Source: Cheiracanthium punctorium
Taxonomy: Eukaryota > Arthropoda > Arachnida > Araneae > Cheiracanthiidae
NCBI GenBank assembly: GCA_038373885.1
Contig: JAWZYV010012520.1
Location: 186,001 to 250,000 of the forward strand
Length of the DNA: 64,000 bases
Direction of reading: 5' to 3'
Below, piece by piece: positions 11,264 through 23,919 of this stretch (its first letter is position 1; each line of letters starts with the position of its first letter). The notes below the pieces were generated by a model. It was not told where the DNA came from and did no database searches. It was given only the letters and a program-made list of their open reading frames with translations. The position numbers were made by a program, and so were the translations under genes.

Positions 11264-11910
11264 AAGCTACTAAATCTGTTTATAAGAAATTTGGCCTGTT
11301 TGTGCGTTTTTTTAACAAGGATGCTAGATGGGACCACGTTTTACAAAAATTTTAACCTGTGTGTAGTAGGGGATGAAAAAGAATCTTTTTACATACCGAG
11401 GGTCATCTCAAAGAGATACATGAAATTCTCGCTGTAAAATATTACATTCAACACCTAAAAATCAATTTCAGAACATTGAATATCGTCGTCCAAGGAGGGT
11501 AAATGGTAATAACTGGAGAAGATGGCTGTTTTTCAAGAAGAAAGTAATATATAGATAAATAAATAAATAAATCTAATATTCTTGTTTTAAAATGCAACAA
11601 ATTTGAATCCTATTTTTAAGCACAGCTAGTTTGCAGTTAATTTCTTTCTTTTTTTAAAATTTTATGTAAAAAAATACTTTCTGGTCTTTCTAATAAATAT
11701 ACATTTCTAAAAAATATTAAATGCAAATAATTTCGAAATTATTTTCATGAAATAAACAAATATCTAACGTTACTCTAGAAGTAGCTTCACTAAATTTTAG
11801 TTCGTTTTTTTTCCCCCTCCGGCGTCATCAAAAAGTGCATCAACAAAGCAATTTTTTTTCCCCTTTCACCTTCTAACATAATTTATAGACGACGCAGTAA
11901 TAATTTAAGG

Positions 11911-12225
11911 TTACAAATTATCCCCTACTAATTCCGATCTGATCGTATTACATCTTTTCCCGAGATCATATTTTATTGCTGGGGGTACAAGTGTTGATGC
12001 CACTAAACTGTAATCAATACTTGTTTGAGGAGATTCCCAAGCAAGTTTGTAACGGAAAATAATGTTTATTGCTCTGAAATCTGTGAGATTAAATGCCGGA
12101 TGATGTATTACACAATAAATCTTTGTTCGCTTCTTTGGGATACTTTTGAGAATCGCAAGGTTCCGAAAGCTGAAAAAGTTTCTTCGAAACTTTCTAGTTG
12201 TCACCGGAGATATTAGACTTTTCAA
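11911..12225 (-). other. 104-codon open frame, duplicated but broken in the second copy
   Basis: A minus-strand frame of 104 codons with no recognised domain. In unit 2 the same DNA (16498-16749) is preserved, but one G is missing from a G run (GGGGG near 11980, GGGG near 16505), which shifts the frame after about 80 codons. Either it is not coding or one copy has died. The short plus-strand frame over the same DNA is an antisense shadow. I do not call it a gene. Confidence 0.2.
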
Positions 12226-15200
12226 ACGACAAAACGATTTTAATTACAGTTGATGGGAAAACTATTTCAGAAGAAAACGGCTGAGTTACCAAAAGCTATT
12301 ACTTGACTTAAATTATGTGCTTCGTAATTTTTGTTAGCGAATCGTTCTGAATTCACGAAATCTAGCGGTCATCTTTTATTATCTATATTTCCTTACATTT
12401 ATAAATGAGTATTATTAAGAAGTAATTTAAAATAGATATGAATTTGTTCAAACAGATCTAACATCTGATATTGATTAATCGTATTATAATTTGGAAAGAT
12501 TTAAGAACTGTTCTTATTTTAATTTGCATATTCTGCATAGATAAAATTTTGGCTATCTATTTCTTTATGAAAAATGCTTAATAGTTATATCGATAAAACA
12601 TTTAATATTTCTTCCATTATCCCTTTCCGGTGCAAGAACTTTTATTGTATTTTATCGTTTATGCAGATGCCTGGAGTAATAGTTAAATTTCTCATGTGAA
12701 TTTAATGAAGCATGGGTAATTTTCCTGTAAAATATCGATAACATTTTTATACATATGCATGAATATGTATATGCATGACAATTCATATGCATGAATATGA
12801 ACGAAATAAAAGAAAGTGCACCCATCATACAGAATATTAATTATGTTCTAATTGAAGCGTACCAAAAAGATATAGTTTCCCGAATCACATTCAAAACTAA
12901 CATACAAATATATATACGAGAACTGTCCCCTTACAGATATGAGACGAGATTTGTCTGGTATCTGGTAACATTTCAGCTTATGAATGCTGGGACTATAAGG
13001 AACTTGTATTTAAAGAAGAAAAGGGGGGAAATAGTAGTTGGATAAAGAGTTGTAAACATTTCTGAAGAATAAATATTTCCTTTGTTATTTGACTCCCAAG
13101 TATAAATGTCTAACATGCAGCGATATAGTATGTATTTTGAGAAACTAAATGCTGTATTTCAAATGTTATTTTCCATACAAAATGAATAATTAAATAATGC
13201 AAAATAGTTGAAATATTTAAAACTTTGTAAAATAGCACTCATAAAGCCGCATATAATACTATGCACCTTCATGCGTGCCATTTTAAAATGTTTAATTATT
13301 TCATCTTTTAAAAACCAGTTTATTTTCGAGTATTTTTAGTTAATGCCTATTTGCAAACGAATGCAAGATTCTTATTTTATGGAAAACAATGATTTAAAAA
13401 CCCCCAAAAAGAAAATTTTAAAAATACATCTGTTTTTTAAAAAGTTTAATGATTGCTCAACGCTTAAGAGAAATCAGTATCCTGTCTCTAATTTTAAGCA
13501 TATTACTGACACACGCTGTTGGCTACAGATGTAACATTCAATTTCCTAAAGTATTAGTAAAAAAGAAAGCATTTGTTTCTGCATTCCATAAAACATAATT
13601 TCATGAATATGAAAATAAAAATTAACTTATCCATGGCTCAGTTAATGCATCAATCTGTCATAGCTTTAAACAGGGGAATTATTTTGTATCGCCAATATTT
13701 GTATGTACTGTCTCTTACTTCAATATACCATCTGTGAAATCAATATTGCGTTTTATGTTTGTTATTTTCTTTCCGCGGGAAAAAGTCAAATGTAATTATT
13801 AGTACTTTTAAATACATCAATTTAATAGAAATGTAATAGAATTTTCTAAATACATCACTTTTAATAACATGAAATGCACATTCAGTTTTGACTGTTCATC
13901 TGCAGCATTTTAAATTTTCAGAAGGAAATTTTGTGAAAAAATGGAAATTACATTTTAGCTTATGTAGCGTATCTTCAATTATTTCCTTAATATATATTAT
14001 TAGGACAAGAAAGAATAAATCATTCAGAGATGTAATTATGTAACTGTCACTTTTATTCTTTAAGTATTATATTTATTATACTAACTACTCTTTGCAAATT
14101 GCAAGCATATAATAACACAAAAAAATTGCTTTATAAAGTCTTATGTAAACACTCCTGAGAGTCTATTATTGCTAAATGAGCAGAAAATATTTTGCTTCTA
14201 AGCATTTCATTGACTTCCTATAAAAGATGAACTATACCTTAGGGAATACAAGAAACGACGAGAGCTGACGAGTTGTCGCTAAAAGAAAAAATCGGAACGA
14301 AAAAGTACTCCTAAATGGATCCAGGAATTCGAGCCATCAATCTTCAGTGGTCATTCAAGGGCCTGCATAGTATATATGCATTTTGTTTCGTACCATCCAA
14401 TAGATATTCTGTATTAATGTTTTATACGCTTCCCTCTTTCGTGGGACTTAATGTAAGATATATAAGTAAAGAAATTACAAATATTTCATTTTATTTTAAA
14501 TACCCTGTTCAGTTGACAAAGGTTTGCACCCTTGAAATGTATTTTTTTTCCCACTTAGTGTTTGCGTATTTTTTATTATACGCATAAATTTCTCGTGCGT
14601 GTACTTAAAAATGCATTTTTTTTAGAATGCACATTTCAATGTGGATTACGATTACGAAAAAATAGTTTGATTTCTGCCAAATACATGTATTTTTTAAATG
14701 TTATGAACCTGTATTTTTTAATTTAATTAGCTTTATTCGGATTTAATAAACTCGTGATTTAAAAACCTGTGCCGAAAAAATTATATAAAGGCTACATGAA
14801 TTTATTATTCGTTTATGTGGGATTTTTTAAAATATTTAAATGTTTCATTACCATTTGGACTATTTTTTATTTATGGAATTTTTTAATTAATGGTCATTTA
14901 TAGTGCATGCAGTACTGGTTAAGAGTATTTAAATTATATTTTATAATATTTATTCCTTATCAAACACCGTTCTGGTATCGTAGAAAACTTACTAAATACT
15001 TTCTTGTTTTAAGAATATGAAGCATGAACAGAGCACGGATACATTTGCATATAATATTCACAAACCTTTTACACTTGTGCGTGTTATATTTCTGTCCAAC
15101 TTTACAATAAAACTTATTTGAAATTCTATGCTCATGAAGCAATGGAGAGAATGATTTCAATTGCTTTTGTTGAAGAGTTAAGAAATAAGTTTATTCAGAA

Positions 15201-15338
15201 CTGATATAAATTGATTGAAATGTTCCCATACAAGAAATATTATGGGCACTTTGGAAGTGAAAACGTGTATTTTAGCAAGGAAAAGCATAAAACTCAAACT
15301 TAATAGCCGGTCTCGGATAATACTCTTTCCCTTTCTTC

Positions 15339-15737
15339 TTAACCCTTTAAAGCTCAGTGTTCCCGCTCTGGGAACACGAAACTCTGACGTTTTGACTGTT
15401 GCCCCAGTTACGAAGAATAGATTTGATTTCTATAAAAATTAGTTGCGGGTGACAGATATCCACGAGAATCCTTTACTTTTTAGCACGTCATTTCCCGTAA
15501 AAAAATGGTAACGATTATTTTTAACAGCAGTGACATCTGCTGAAAAATGAAAGAATGCGAGAACAGCTGGATAGAATGCCCAATGCTGTAAAAAGATAAA
15601 TCCATGCTGAAAAAAGGGCATCCATTGCCATAGCTCGATTTAACTACCAACAGGATGGCGGACGATCGAAACGTTCATCGCGTGCCACATACATATAGAG
15701 ACCCTTTTTTGACGCAGCTGGCTGTGAGGCAGAACCA
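15339..15737 (+). mobile_element. TTAA-MITE copy 4, truncated at its centre
   Basis: GCGC end at TTAA (15339-15342), with a variant CCCTTTAAAGCTCAGTG. It carries a 20-bp-scale internal duplication near 15590 (an AAAAGATAAATCCATGCTG variant) that MITE copy 5 shares, which shows both belong to the tandem duplication. It stops inside the central palindrome near 15737, at the end of duplication unit 1. Confidence 0.8.
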
Positions 15738-15777
15738 CTACATGTGTTAGGATTTGAAGCCACTACATACTGTCTGG

Positions 15778-18700
15778 AAGCTACTAAATCTGTTTATAAA
15801 AAATTTGGCCTGTTTTTGCGTTTTTTTAACAAGTATGCTAGATTGGACCACGTTTTACTCCTGTGTGTTTAACCTGTGTGTAGTAGGGGATGAAAAGGAA
15901 TTTTTTTACATACCGAGGGTCATCTCAAAGAGATACATGAAATTCTCGCTGTAAAATATTACATTCAACACCTAAAAATCAATTTCAGAACATTGAATAT
16001 CGTCGTCCAAGGAGGGTAAATGGTAGTAACTGGAGAAGATGGCTGTTTTTCAAGAAGAAAGTAATATTCAGATAAATAAAAAAATTAATAAATAAATCTA
16101 ATATTCTTGTTTTAAAATGCAATTAATTTGAATCCTATTTTTAAGCACAGCTAGTTTGCAGTTAATTTCTTTCTTTTTTAAAATTTTATGTAAAAAAATA
16201 CTTTCTGGTCTTTCTAATAAATATACATTTCTAAAAAATATTAAATGCAAATAATTTCGAAATTATTTTCATGAAATAAACAAATATCTAACGTTACTCT
16301 AGAAGTAGCTTCACTAAATTTTAGTTCGTTTTTTTTTCCCCCTCCGGCGTCATCAAAAAGTACATCAACAAAACAATTTTTTTTTCCCTTTCACCTTCTA
16401 ACATAATTTATAGACGACGCAGTAATAATTTAAGGTTACAAATTATCCCCTACTAATTCCGATCTGATCGTATTACATCTTTTCCCGAGATCATATTTTA
16501 TTGCTGGGGTACAAGTGTTGATGCCACTAAACTGTAATCAATACTTGTTTGAGGAGATTCCCAAGCAAGTTTGTAACGAAAAATAATGTTTATTGCTCTG
16601 AAATCTGTGAGATTAAATGCCGGATGATGTATTACACAATAAATCTTTGTTCGCTTCTTTGGGATACTTTTGAGAATCGCAAGGTTCCGAAAGCTGAAAA
16701 AGTTTCTTCGAAACTTTCTAGTTGTCACCGGAGATATTAGACTTTTCAAACGACAAAACGATTTTAATTACAGTTGATGGGAAAACTATTTCAGAAGAAA
16801 ACGGCTGAGTTACCAAAAGCTATTACTTGACTTAAATTATGTGCTTCGTAATTTTTGTTAGCGAATCGTTCTGAATTCACGAAATCTAGCGGTCATCTTT
16901 TATTATCTATATTTCCTTACATTTATAAATGAGTATTCTAAAGACGTAATTTAAAATAGATATGAATTTGTTCAAACAGATCTAACATCTGATATTGATT
17001 AATCGTATTATAATTTGGAAAGATTTAAGAACTGTTCTTATTTTAATTTGCAGATTGTGCATAGATAAAATTTTGGCTATCTATTTCTTTATGAAAAATG
17101 CTTAATAGTTATATCGATAAAGCATTTAATATTTCTTCCATTATCCCTTTCCGGTGCAAGAAATTTTATTGTATTTTATCGTTTGCAGATGCCTGGAGTA
17201 ATAGTTAAATTTCTCATGTGAATTTAATGAAGCATGGGTAATTTTCCTGTAAAATATCGATAACATTTTTATAAATATGCATGAATAATATATATATGCA
17301 TGAATATGTATATGCATGACCGTTCATATGCATGAATATGAACGAAATAAAAGAAAGTGCACCCATCATACAGAATATTAATTAATTTCTGATTGAAGCG
17401 TATCAAAAAGATCGTTTTGAATGCGATTCGGGAAACTATAACATACAAATATATATACGAGAACTGTCCCCTTGCAGATATCAGACGAGATTTGTCTGGT
17501 ATCTGGTAACATTTCAGCTTATGAATGCTGGGACTATAAGGAACTTGTATTTAAAGAAGAAAAGGGGGGGGGAAATATTAGTTGGATAAAGAGTTGTAAA
17601 CATTTCTGAAGAATAAATATTTCCTTTGTTATTTGACTCCCAAGTATAAATGTCTAACATGCAGCGGTATAGTATGTATTTTGAGAAACTAAGTGCTGTA
17701 TTTCAAATGTTATTTTCCATACAAAATGAATAATTAAATAATGCAAAATAGTTGAAATATTTAAAACTTTGTAAAATAGCACTCATAAAGCCGCATATAA
17801 TACTATGCACCTTCATGCGTGCCATTTTAAAATGTTTTTTAATTATTTCATCTTTTAAACACCAGTTTATTTTCGAGTATTTTTTGTTAATGCCTACTTG
17901 CAAACGAATGCAAGATTCTTATTTTATGGAGAACAATGATTTAAAAACCCCCAAAAAGAAAATTTTAAAAATACATCTGTTTTTCAAAAAGTTTAATAAT
18001 TGCTCAACGCTTAAGAGAAATCAGTATCCTGTCTCTAATTTTAAGCTTATTACTGACACACGCTGTTGGCTACAGATGTAACATTCAATTTCGTAAAATA
18101 TTATTCAAAAAGAATGCATTTGTTTCTGCATTCCATAAAACATAATTTCATGACTATAAAAATAAAAATTAACTTATCCATGGCTCAGTTAATGCATCAA
18201 TCTTTCATAGCTTTAAACAGGGGAATTATTTTGTATCGCCAATATTTGTATGTACTGTCTCTTACTTCAATATACCATCTGTGAAATCAATATTGCGTTT
18301 TATGTTTGTTATTTTCTTTCCGCGGGAAAAAGTCAAATGTATTTATTAGTACTTTTAAATACACCAATTTAATAGAAATTTAATAGAATTTTCTAAATAC
18401 ATCACTTTTAATAACATGAAATGCACATTCAGTTTTGACTGTTCATCTGCAGCATTTTAAATTTTCAGAAGGAAATTTTGTGAAAAAATGGAAATTACAT
18501 TTTAGCTTATGTAGCGTATCTTCAATTATTTCCTTAATATATATTATTAGGACAAGAAAGAATAAATCATTCAGAGATGTAATTATGTAACTGTCACTTT
18601 TATTCTTTAAGTATTATATTTATTATACTAACTACTCTTTGCAAATTGCAAGCATATAATAACACAAAAAATTGCTTTATAAAGTCTTATGTAAACACTC

Positions 18701-19880
18701 CTGAGAGTCTATTATTGCTAAATGAGCAGAAAATATTTTGCTTCTAAGCATTTCATTGACTTCCTATAAAAGATGAACTATACCTTAGGGAATACAAGAA
18801 ACGACGAGAGCTGACCAGTTGTCGCTAAAAGAAAAAATCGGAACGAAAAAGTACTCCTAAATTGATCCAGGAATTCGAGCCATCAATCTTCAGTGGTCAT
18901 TCAAGGGCCTGCACAGTATATATGCATTTTGTTTCGTACCATCCAATAGATATTCTGTATTAATGTTTTATACGCTTCCCCCTTTCGTGGGACTTAATTT
19001 AAGATATATAAGTAAAGAAATTACAAATATTTCATTTTATTTTAAATACCCTGTTCAGTTGACAAAGGTTTGCACCCTTGAAATGTATTTCTTTCCCAAT
19101 TAGTACGTGCGTATTTTTTTATTATACGCATAAATTTGTCGTGCGTATACTTAAAAATGCATTTTTTTAGAATGCACATTTAAATGTGGATTACGATTAT
19201 GAAAAAATAGCTTGATTTCTGCCAAATATATGTATTTTTTAAATGTTATGAACCTGTAATTTTTAATTTAATTAGCTTCATTCGGATTTAATAAACTCGT
19301 GATTTAAAAACCTGTGACGAAAAAATTTATATAAAGGCCTCATAAATTGATTATTCGTTCATATTGGATTTTTTAAAATATTTAAATGTTTCATTACCAT
19401 TTGGACTATTTTTTATTTATGGAATTTTTTAATTAATGGTCATTTATAGTGCATGCAGTACTGGTTAAGAGTATTAAAATTATATTTTATAATATTTATT
19501 CCTTCTCAAACACCGTTCTGGTATCGTAGAAAACTTACTAAATACTTTGTTTTAAGGATATGCATGAACATGGTTGCATGAACAGAGCACGGATACATTT
19601 GCATATAATATTAACAAACCTTTTACACTTGTGCGTGTTATATTTCTGTCCAACTTTACAATAAATCTTATTCGAAATTCTATGCTCATGAAGCAATCGA
19701 GAAAATGATTTCTGCTGAAAAATGAAAGAATGCGAGAACAGCTGGATAGATTGCCCAATGCTGAAAAAAAGCTAAACCCATGCTGAAAAAAGGGCATCCA
19801 TTGCCATCGCTCGATTTAACTACCAGCTACCACAGATATAGAGACCCTTTTTTGACGCAGCTGGCTGTGCGGCAGAGCCA
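15778..19880 (+). repeat. Tandem segmental duplication, unit 2
   Basis: Direct repeat of 11264-15737, starting 40 bp after the end of unit 1. Differences are scattered single bases, short indels and expansion of the ATATGCATGA cluster near 17280-17330. A 379-bp segment is absent at about 19711. The right edge of homology is inside the MITE palindrome (19880), but here the MITE continues to its proper end. Confidence 0.9.
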
Positions 19881-20025
19881 GCTGCGTCAAAAAGGGGTCG
19901 GTAGATCTGTGGCACGCGATGAACGTTTTGATCGTCCACCATCTTGCTGATAGTTAAGTCGAGCGATGGCAACGGCTTCCCCTTTTTTTCAGCATTGGGA
20001 AAGGGTTGTGACCCAAAGGGTTATG
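19711..20025 (+). mobile_element. TTAA-MITE copy 5, right portion
   Basis: Begins abruptly at CTGCTGAAAAATGAAAG, the junction of the 379-bp absence, and runs through the full central palindrome to the GAGG end. The terminal TTAA is mutated to TTAT at about 20022. Confidence 0.75.
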
Positions 20026-20270
20026 TTATGCACAAATTCTTTTTATTCGTTGCTAAAAATAAATATTCTTCTCCCACCGAAAACTTTTCCTGGTTTTACA
20101 GCTGAAGAATATTGAAAATAAAATTAATATTTATTCTTTTTAAATAATATTATTACGAAATTTATGTAAGCTAAACGTCCATTCACATTGCAAGCTTTGA
20201 GCTTACTTAGATTTATTGGAATTAATTATGAACAAAATATAAGATGATATGTTACTAAAATCTGCGTCCT

Positions 20271-20450
20271 AGGCTGGACCAATGACCAAATGGATAAGAC
20301 ACTGAACATGGGTAAGTGGCTAAAGTGTGAAGTTCAGTATTCTACCGAACCGCGCGGCTGTCAATCTAACGGTCTGGAGTTTTGGGTGGTTTTCGCCAGA
20401 TGAAAAGTGAATAAGTGTTAAAACCCGTTGAAATGACATTTCCAACCGAT
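20271..20450 (+). mobile_element. tRNA-derived SINE family A, partial
   Basis: Family A is recognised by GGCCGAGTGGCTAAGACACTGAACATG (A-box-like GGCCGAGTGG), then GTTCGGGCC (B-box-like), then GGCTGTCGATCTAACGG, TTTTCTCCAGATGTAACG and a tail AGATGCCCCTAGTGTAAGC (each motif is only part of a copy; the first is 27 bases in the best copies and degenerate here). This copy has the GGATAAGACACTGAACATG, CGCGGCTGTCAATCTAACGG and TTTTCGCCAGATG parts. Confidence 0.6.
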
Positions 20451-20569
20451 ATCCCCTTTTAATCAGATAGTCCTCGAGTAGCTCTGCCTTAGCAAAAGTA
20501 AAAATTGCATGCAATCTTTTCTTAATTTTTTTTATAAGCCTCACCTTGGTGGATAACACTGATCATGAT

Positions 20570-20683
20570 AGATGTCCGAAGTATGATGGTCCCGCATTTG
20601 GGCCTATGTGCGGCTGTCCATCTAAAGGTATGGAGTTTTGGGTACTTTTCTCCAGATGTAACGGGCATATTCATTAGAACACC
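20570..20683 (+). mobile_element. SINE family A fragment interrupted by TTAA-MITE
   Basis: Contains GCATTTGGGCCTATGTG, GGCTGTCCATCTAAAGG and TTTTCTCCAGATGTAACGGG, and ends at AGAACACC just before TTAA. In other copies this point reads AGAACCCCTTAAA, so the MITE at 20684 entered the SINE at its TTAA. Confidence 0.65.
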
Positions 20684-21201
20684 TTAACCCTTTGAGGGGC
20701 AACCCTTTACCAATGCTGAAAAAAGGGCAGCCGTTGCTATCGCTCGACTTAACGACCAGCAATATGACGGCGATCGAAACGTTCATCGGGTGCCACAGAT
20801 CTATACACCCTTTTTTGACGCAGCTGGCTGTACGCGGGCACAGCCAGCTGCGTCAAAAAAGGGTCTCTAGATCTGTGGCACACGATGAACGTTTCGATCG
20901 TCCGCCATCTTGCTGGTAGTGAAGTCGAGCGATGCCAACGGCTGCCCTTTTTTCAACACTGGACAATCTAACCGGCTGTTCTCGCATTCTTCCATTTTTC
21001 AGCAGATGTCAGTGCTGTTAAAAAGAATCGTGACCATTCTTTTTACGGGACATGACGTGCTAAAAAGTAAGGGATTCTCGTGGAACTATGTCATCCGCAA
21101 CTATTTTTATAGAAATCCAATCTATTCTTCGTGACTGGCAACAGCCAAAACGTCAGAGTTGGGTGTTCCCAGAGCGGGATCACTGCGCGTTAAAGGGTTA
21201 A
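20684..21201 (-). mobile_element. TTAA-MITE copy 6, complete
   Basis: 518 bp between TTAA (20684-20687) and TTAA (21198-21201). The GAGG end is on the left and the GCGC end, with its hairpin, is on the right. The central palindrome is intact. Its right part, from 20817, is the start of the right inverted-duplication arm. Two open frames of about 75 codons inside it are artefacts. Confidence 0.85.
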
Positions 21202-22198
21202 CTCATATGTAGCAACTCTACATCACTGCCATACAAAGGGTTAATCATACTAAAGAGAGATAATCATCCAAGTGCCAAATAATGTAACTCCATTTATAAT
21301 TACTTTAAATATCGTTTTACTGGAGCAAACAGGGACGCTCCAAAATGTCCCACGTGGGAAGTATTTACAATGAAGCGGAAATTTCAAGTGCGAGAATAAA
21401 ATGCATTCCTACGATTCCCTCGAATAGAATAAAACAAAAGAAGCGCAGCTGTGAGCCACTGGCACAAAGTTAGTTTGTGCAAAAGTTAAAAAGGAAGATG
21501 GATGACATCCGGGCAACATCCAATTTCTACTTGGCAACTACTTTTGTCTGGAAATTTTTTCCCGGTAGTTATATTCTATGACTCTCTAAATTTATTTTGT
21601 GTCAGTGACAGTTTATATAGAAATTACCTGTCATTTTTCTTCCACAATGAATAGTTGACGTGCTTAATATATTTAATTTTTTGACGATACATTATTTCAT
21701 CTGTCATACCTAATGTACTACTCTAACTTTTGTTTCCAGTGCTTATATTATTAAACCTAACTACAGTTATACTGTTGTTGCACATTAAAATTTTAAAATG
21801 TGTTAACATTTTAAATATGTTTTATTCACGTTATGATAGTTAAAACCAAGTCTGATTATTTAATTTTACTAAAGTTTTATTTTGAAACCTTTAGTATTTA
21901 TTTTGAAACCTTTAGTACTATTTGAGTATTATTAGAATTTATAAATTATGGAAGAGTAGCAAAATTATAAGTTTAAAAACGTATAAGTTGAGAAAAAGAA
22001 GAAGTTGATTTACATTTTATATTAAGAACCAATGCATTCGTGCTATAAAAATAAACTACAATAACATTTGTTTATAGTAAAGTTTGTTAATAACAAATTT
22101 TGTGCTAAAATTGTAGAACAAAATACTAATTTATGTATCTGTTGTATGTAATATCGAATAATTTGATTATACCGTTGAACACATTTTTACTTGTTCTG
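20817..22198 (-). repeat. Right arm of the large inverted duplication
   Basis: Reverse complement of 6538-7864. It starts inside the central palindrome of MITE copy 6 and ends at TTGTTCTG (22198). One internal difference is a short duplication around CCTTTAGTA (21888-21918). Confidence 0.85.
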
Positions 22199-22861
22199 TG
22201 TAAAGAGTTAATTAGTTAGGCTGTTTTAAATTATTAACACTGCGTTGTTATACTTGATAATCCAGGTTCCATGCACTTATAGTTGCAATATAATAAAAAG
22301 AGATGTTAAATACTCGAAACTATTTTATTAAACATATACTATCAAAACATTTTTATAACGGGCGGTGGTGGCTAAGCGAAAATAAAATGACGTCCTATAT
22401 AGACAGTGAAATTAAGGTGGAATGACTTAAAAATTACGCCAGCACAGAATTACATATTGGCGAGAACAATAACTTGGCCGAGATTAATAACGCCGATTCC
22501 AGAGCAACCCTACAAGTTAATCCAATAAAATTACAATGACGTAATCGCGAGCAAATAATTTTAAAGACGTCGGAATGTCAACAAATACTAACTTACGCCA
22601 GCAGGATGCCAAGAGGGCAAGCAGAAAGTACGTTGATTTTGCAAACGGACGCAATGAAATCTAATTTTAGCACAACGACGCTAGAATGAAGAGACAAAAA
22701 CAAAAAGAATAGTGCAAACGGGAAAAGCGAAAATACAGATTTAAAAGCCGAAATGGCAGAAAAATGAAAACAGAAGTGATTTAGAATTCTTGATTTTGGA
22801 TAGATTACATTAAAGAAAGCCAAATTAAATGATTATTAAATTAGATATGTGTTCAAAAAAA
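22199..22861. other. Strand-asymmetric, T-poor block
   Basis: From about 22370 to 22800 the plus strand is markedly poor in T and rich in A, G and C compared with its neighbours, with several ACGTC and ACGCCAGCA pieces. No open frame survives on the plus strand, and the minus-strand frame of 76 codons has no recognised motif. It could be an old retroposed or exonic sequence. Nothing else is seen here. Confidence 0.35.
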
Positions 22862-22923
22862 GTTCAAAAAAAGGGTCTGTCCTTTTATCAGCATTGGGAA
22901 AGGGTTGAGCCTCAAAGGGTTAA
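22862..22923 (+). mobile_element. TTAA-MITE copy 7, GAGG-end fragment
   Basis: Only the last 60 bp remain: CAGCATTGGGAAAGGGTTG, then the end, reaching TTAA at 22920-22923. Confidence 0.7.
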
Positions 22924-23045
22924 TTGAATACTTGTGTACTGTAAAGTACAGTAAAAAGACTTTGAAGTAAATATATAAATATGCATTATTTTGAATTGTT
23001 TTGGATTCTTGTTTTGGAAACAATTCTTTTGAATTGTTTTGGATT

Positions 23046-23466
23046 GGCGGACGATCGAAACGTAAACCTTGTGCCACTGATCCAGAGACCCTTTTTTGAT
23101 GACAGCTGGCTGTCGTCAAAAAAGGGTCTCTAGATTTGTCGCACGCGATGAACGTTTTGATCGTCCGCTATCTTTGCCGGTCGTTAAGTCGAGCGATGGC
23201 AACGGTTGCCCTTTTTTCAGCATTGGGCAATCTATTCAGCTGTTCTCGCATTTTTCTCTTTTTCAGCAGATGTCAGTGCTGTTAAAAATAATAGTGACAA
23301 TTTTTTGACGGGAAATGCCGTGCTTAAAAAGTAAAGGATTCTCGTAGTGCTATGTCACCCGCAACTATTTTTTATAGAAATCAAATCTCTTCTTCGTGAC
23401 TGGCAACCGTCAAAACGTCAGAGTTTGGTGTTCCCAGAGCGGGAACACTGCGCGTTAAAGGGTTAA
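23046..23466 (-). mobile_element. TTAA-MITE copy 8, left-truncated
   Basis: Begins at GGCGGACGATCGAAACG, has a shortened central palindrome, and runs to the GCGC end with its hairpin and TTAA at 23463-23466. It is inserted at a TTAA inside a SINE whose tail follows at once. Confidence 0.75.
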
Positions 23467-23545
23467 ATGCCCTCTGTCCAAGGCACACACACTATCCTGT
23501 GAGCAGATGCCCCTAGTGTAAGCTTGGCATGACAGAAAGTAACTT
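23467..23545 (+). mobile_element. SINE family A tail
   Basis: Contains CTCTGTCCAAGGCACAC and AGATGCCCCTAGTGTAAGC, the 3' part of family A, directly after the TTAA of MITE copy 8. Confidence 0.65.
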
Positions 23546-23919
23546 AATTTTATAATTGTATAGTACCATTTTTGCAACCATTAATCTATTTATTTGAAAT
23601 ATTATAGCCCACTATGCATGTATTTTAATTTTTTCATAAAATCTGTCGTCGCATATTACAAATTCCATAATCAATCAGCCAATTTATTAATATCTAATAT
23701 TATTAATTTTAAGAGAAAGTTACTTCGAGATTATTTTACCGAGAGAGAGAGAGAGAGATGTCCAATTAAGGAAAAACATTTATAATAAAAATAGTCAGTC
23801 CCAAAGCCAACAAAGCACAGATCTTGCCTTACAAAAATACCGCTGTCTAAATTTCCCATATAAGACAAGAATATCAGAAATCATTCTTTTTCTATTTACG
23901 TAAGTAATTGCCAACTGAC

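Larger units (their letters stand above)
11264..15737 (+). repeat. Tandem segmental duplication, unit 1
   Basis: Homology with unit 2 starts at AAGCTACTAAATCTG (11264) and runs, nearly identical, to about 15157. It resumes at 15537 and ends inside the MITE palindrome near 15737. The segment 15158-15536 (about 379 bp, including the left half of TTAA-MITE copy 4) has no counterpart in unit 2. The content is AT-rich. Landmarks shared by both units are the CATGAATATGTATATGCATG cluster near 12760, the AAAACCCCCAAAAAG stretch near 13400 and the end block near 15100. No gene is supported. Confidence 0.9.

Noticed and set aside
22593..22823. Minus-strand hydrophobic frame (76 codons)
   Set aside because: Its F/L/S-rich residues simply reflect the T-poor plus strand. 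No motif or splice evidence.
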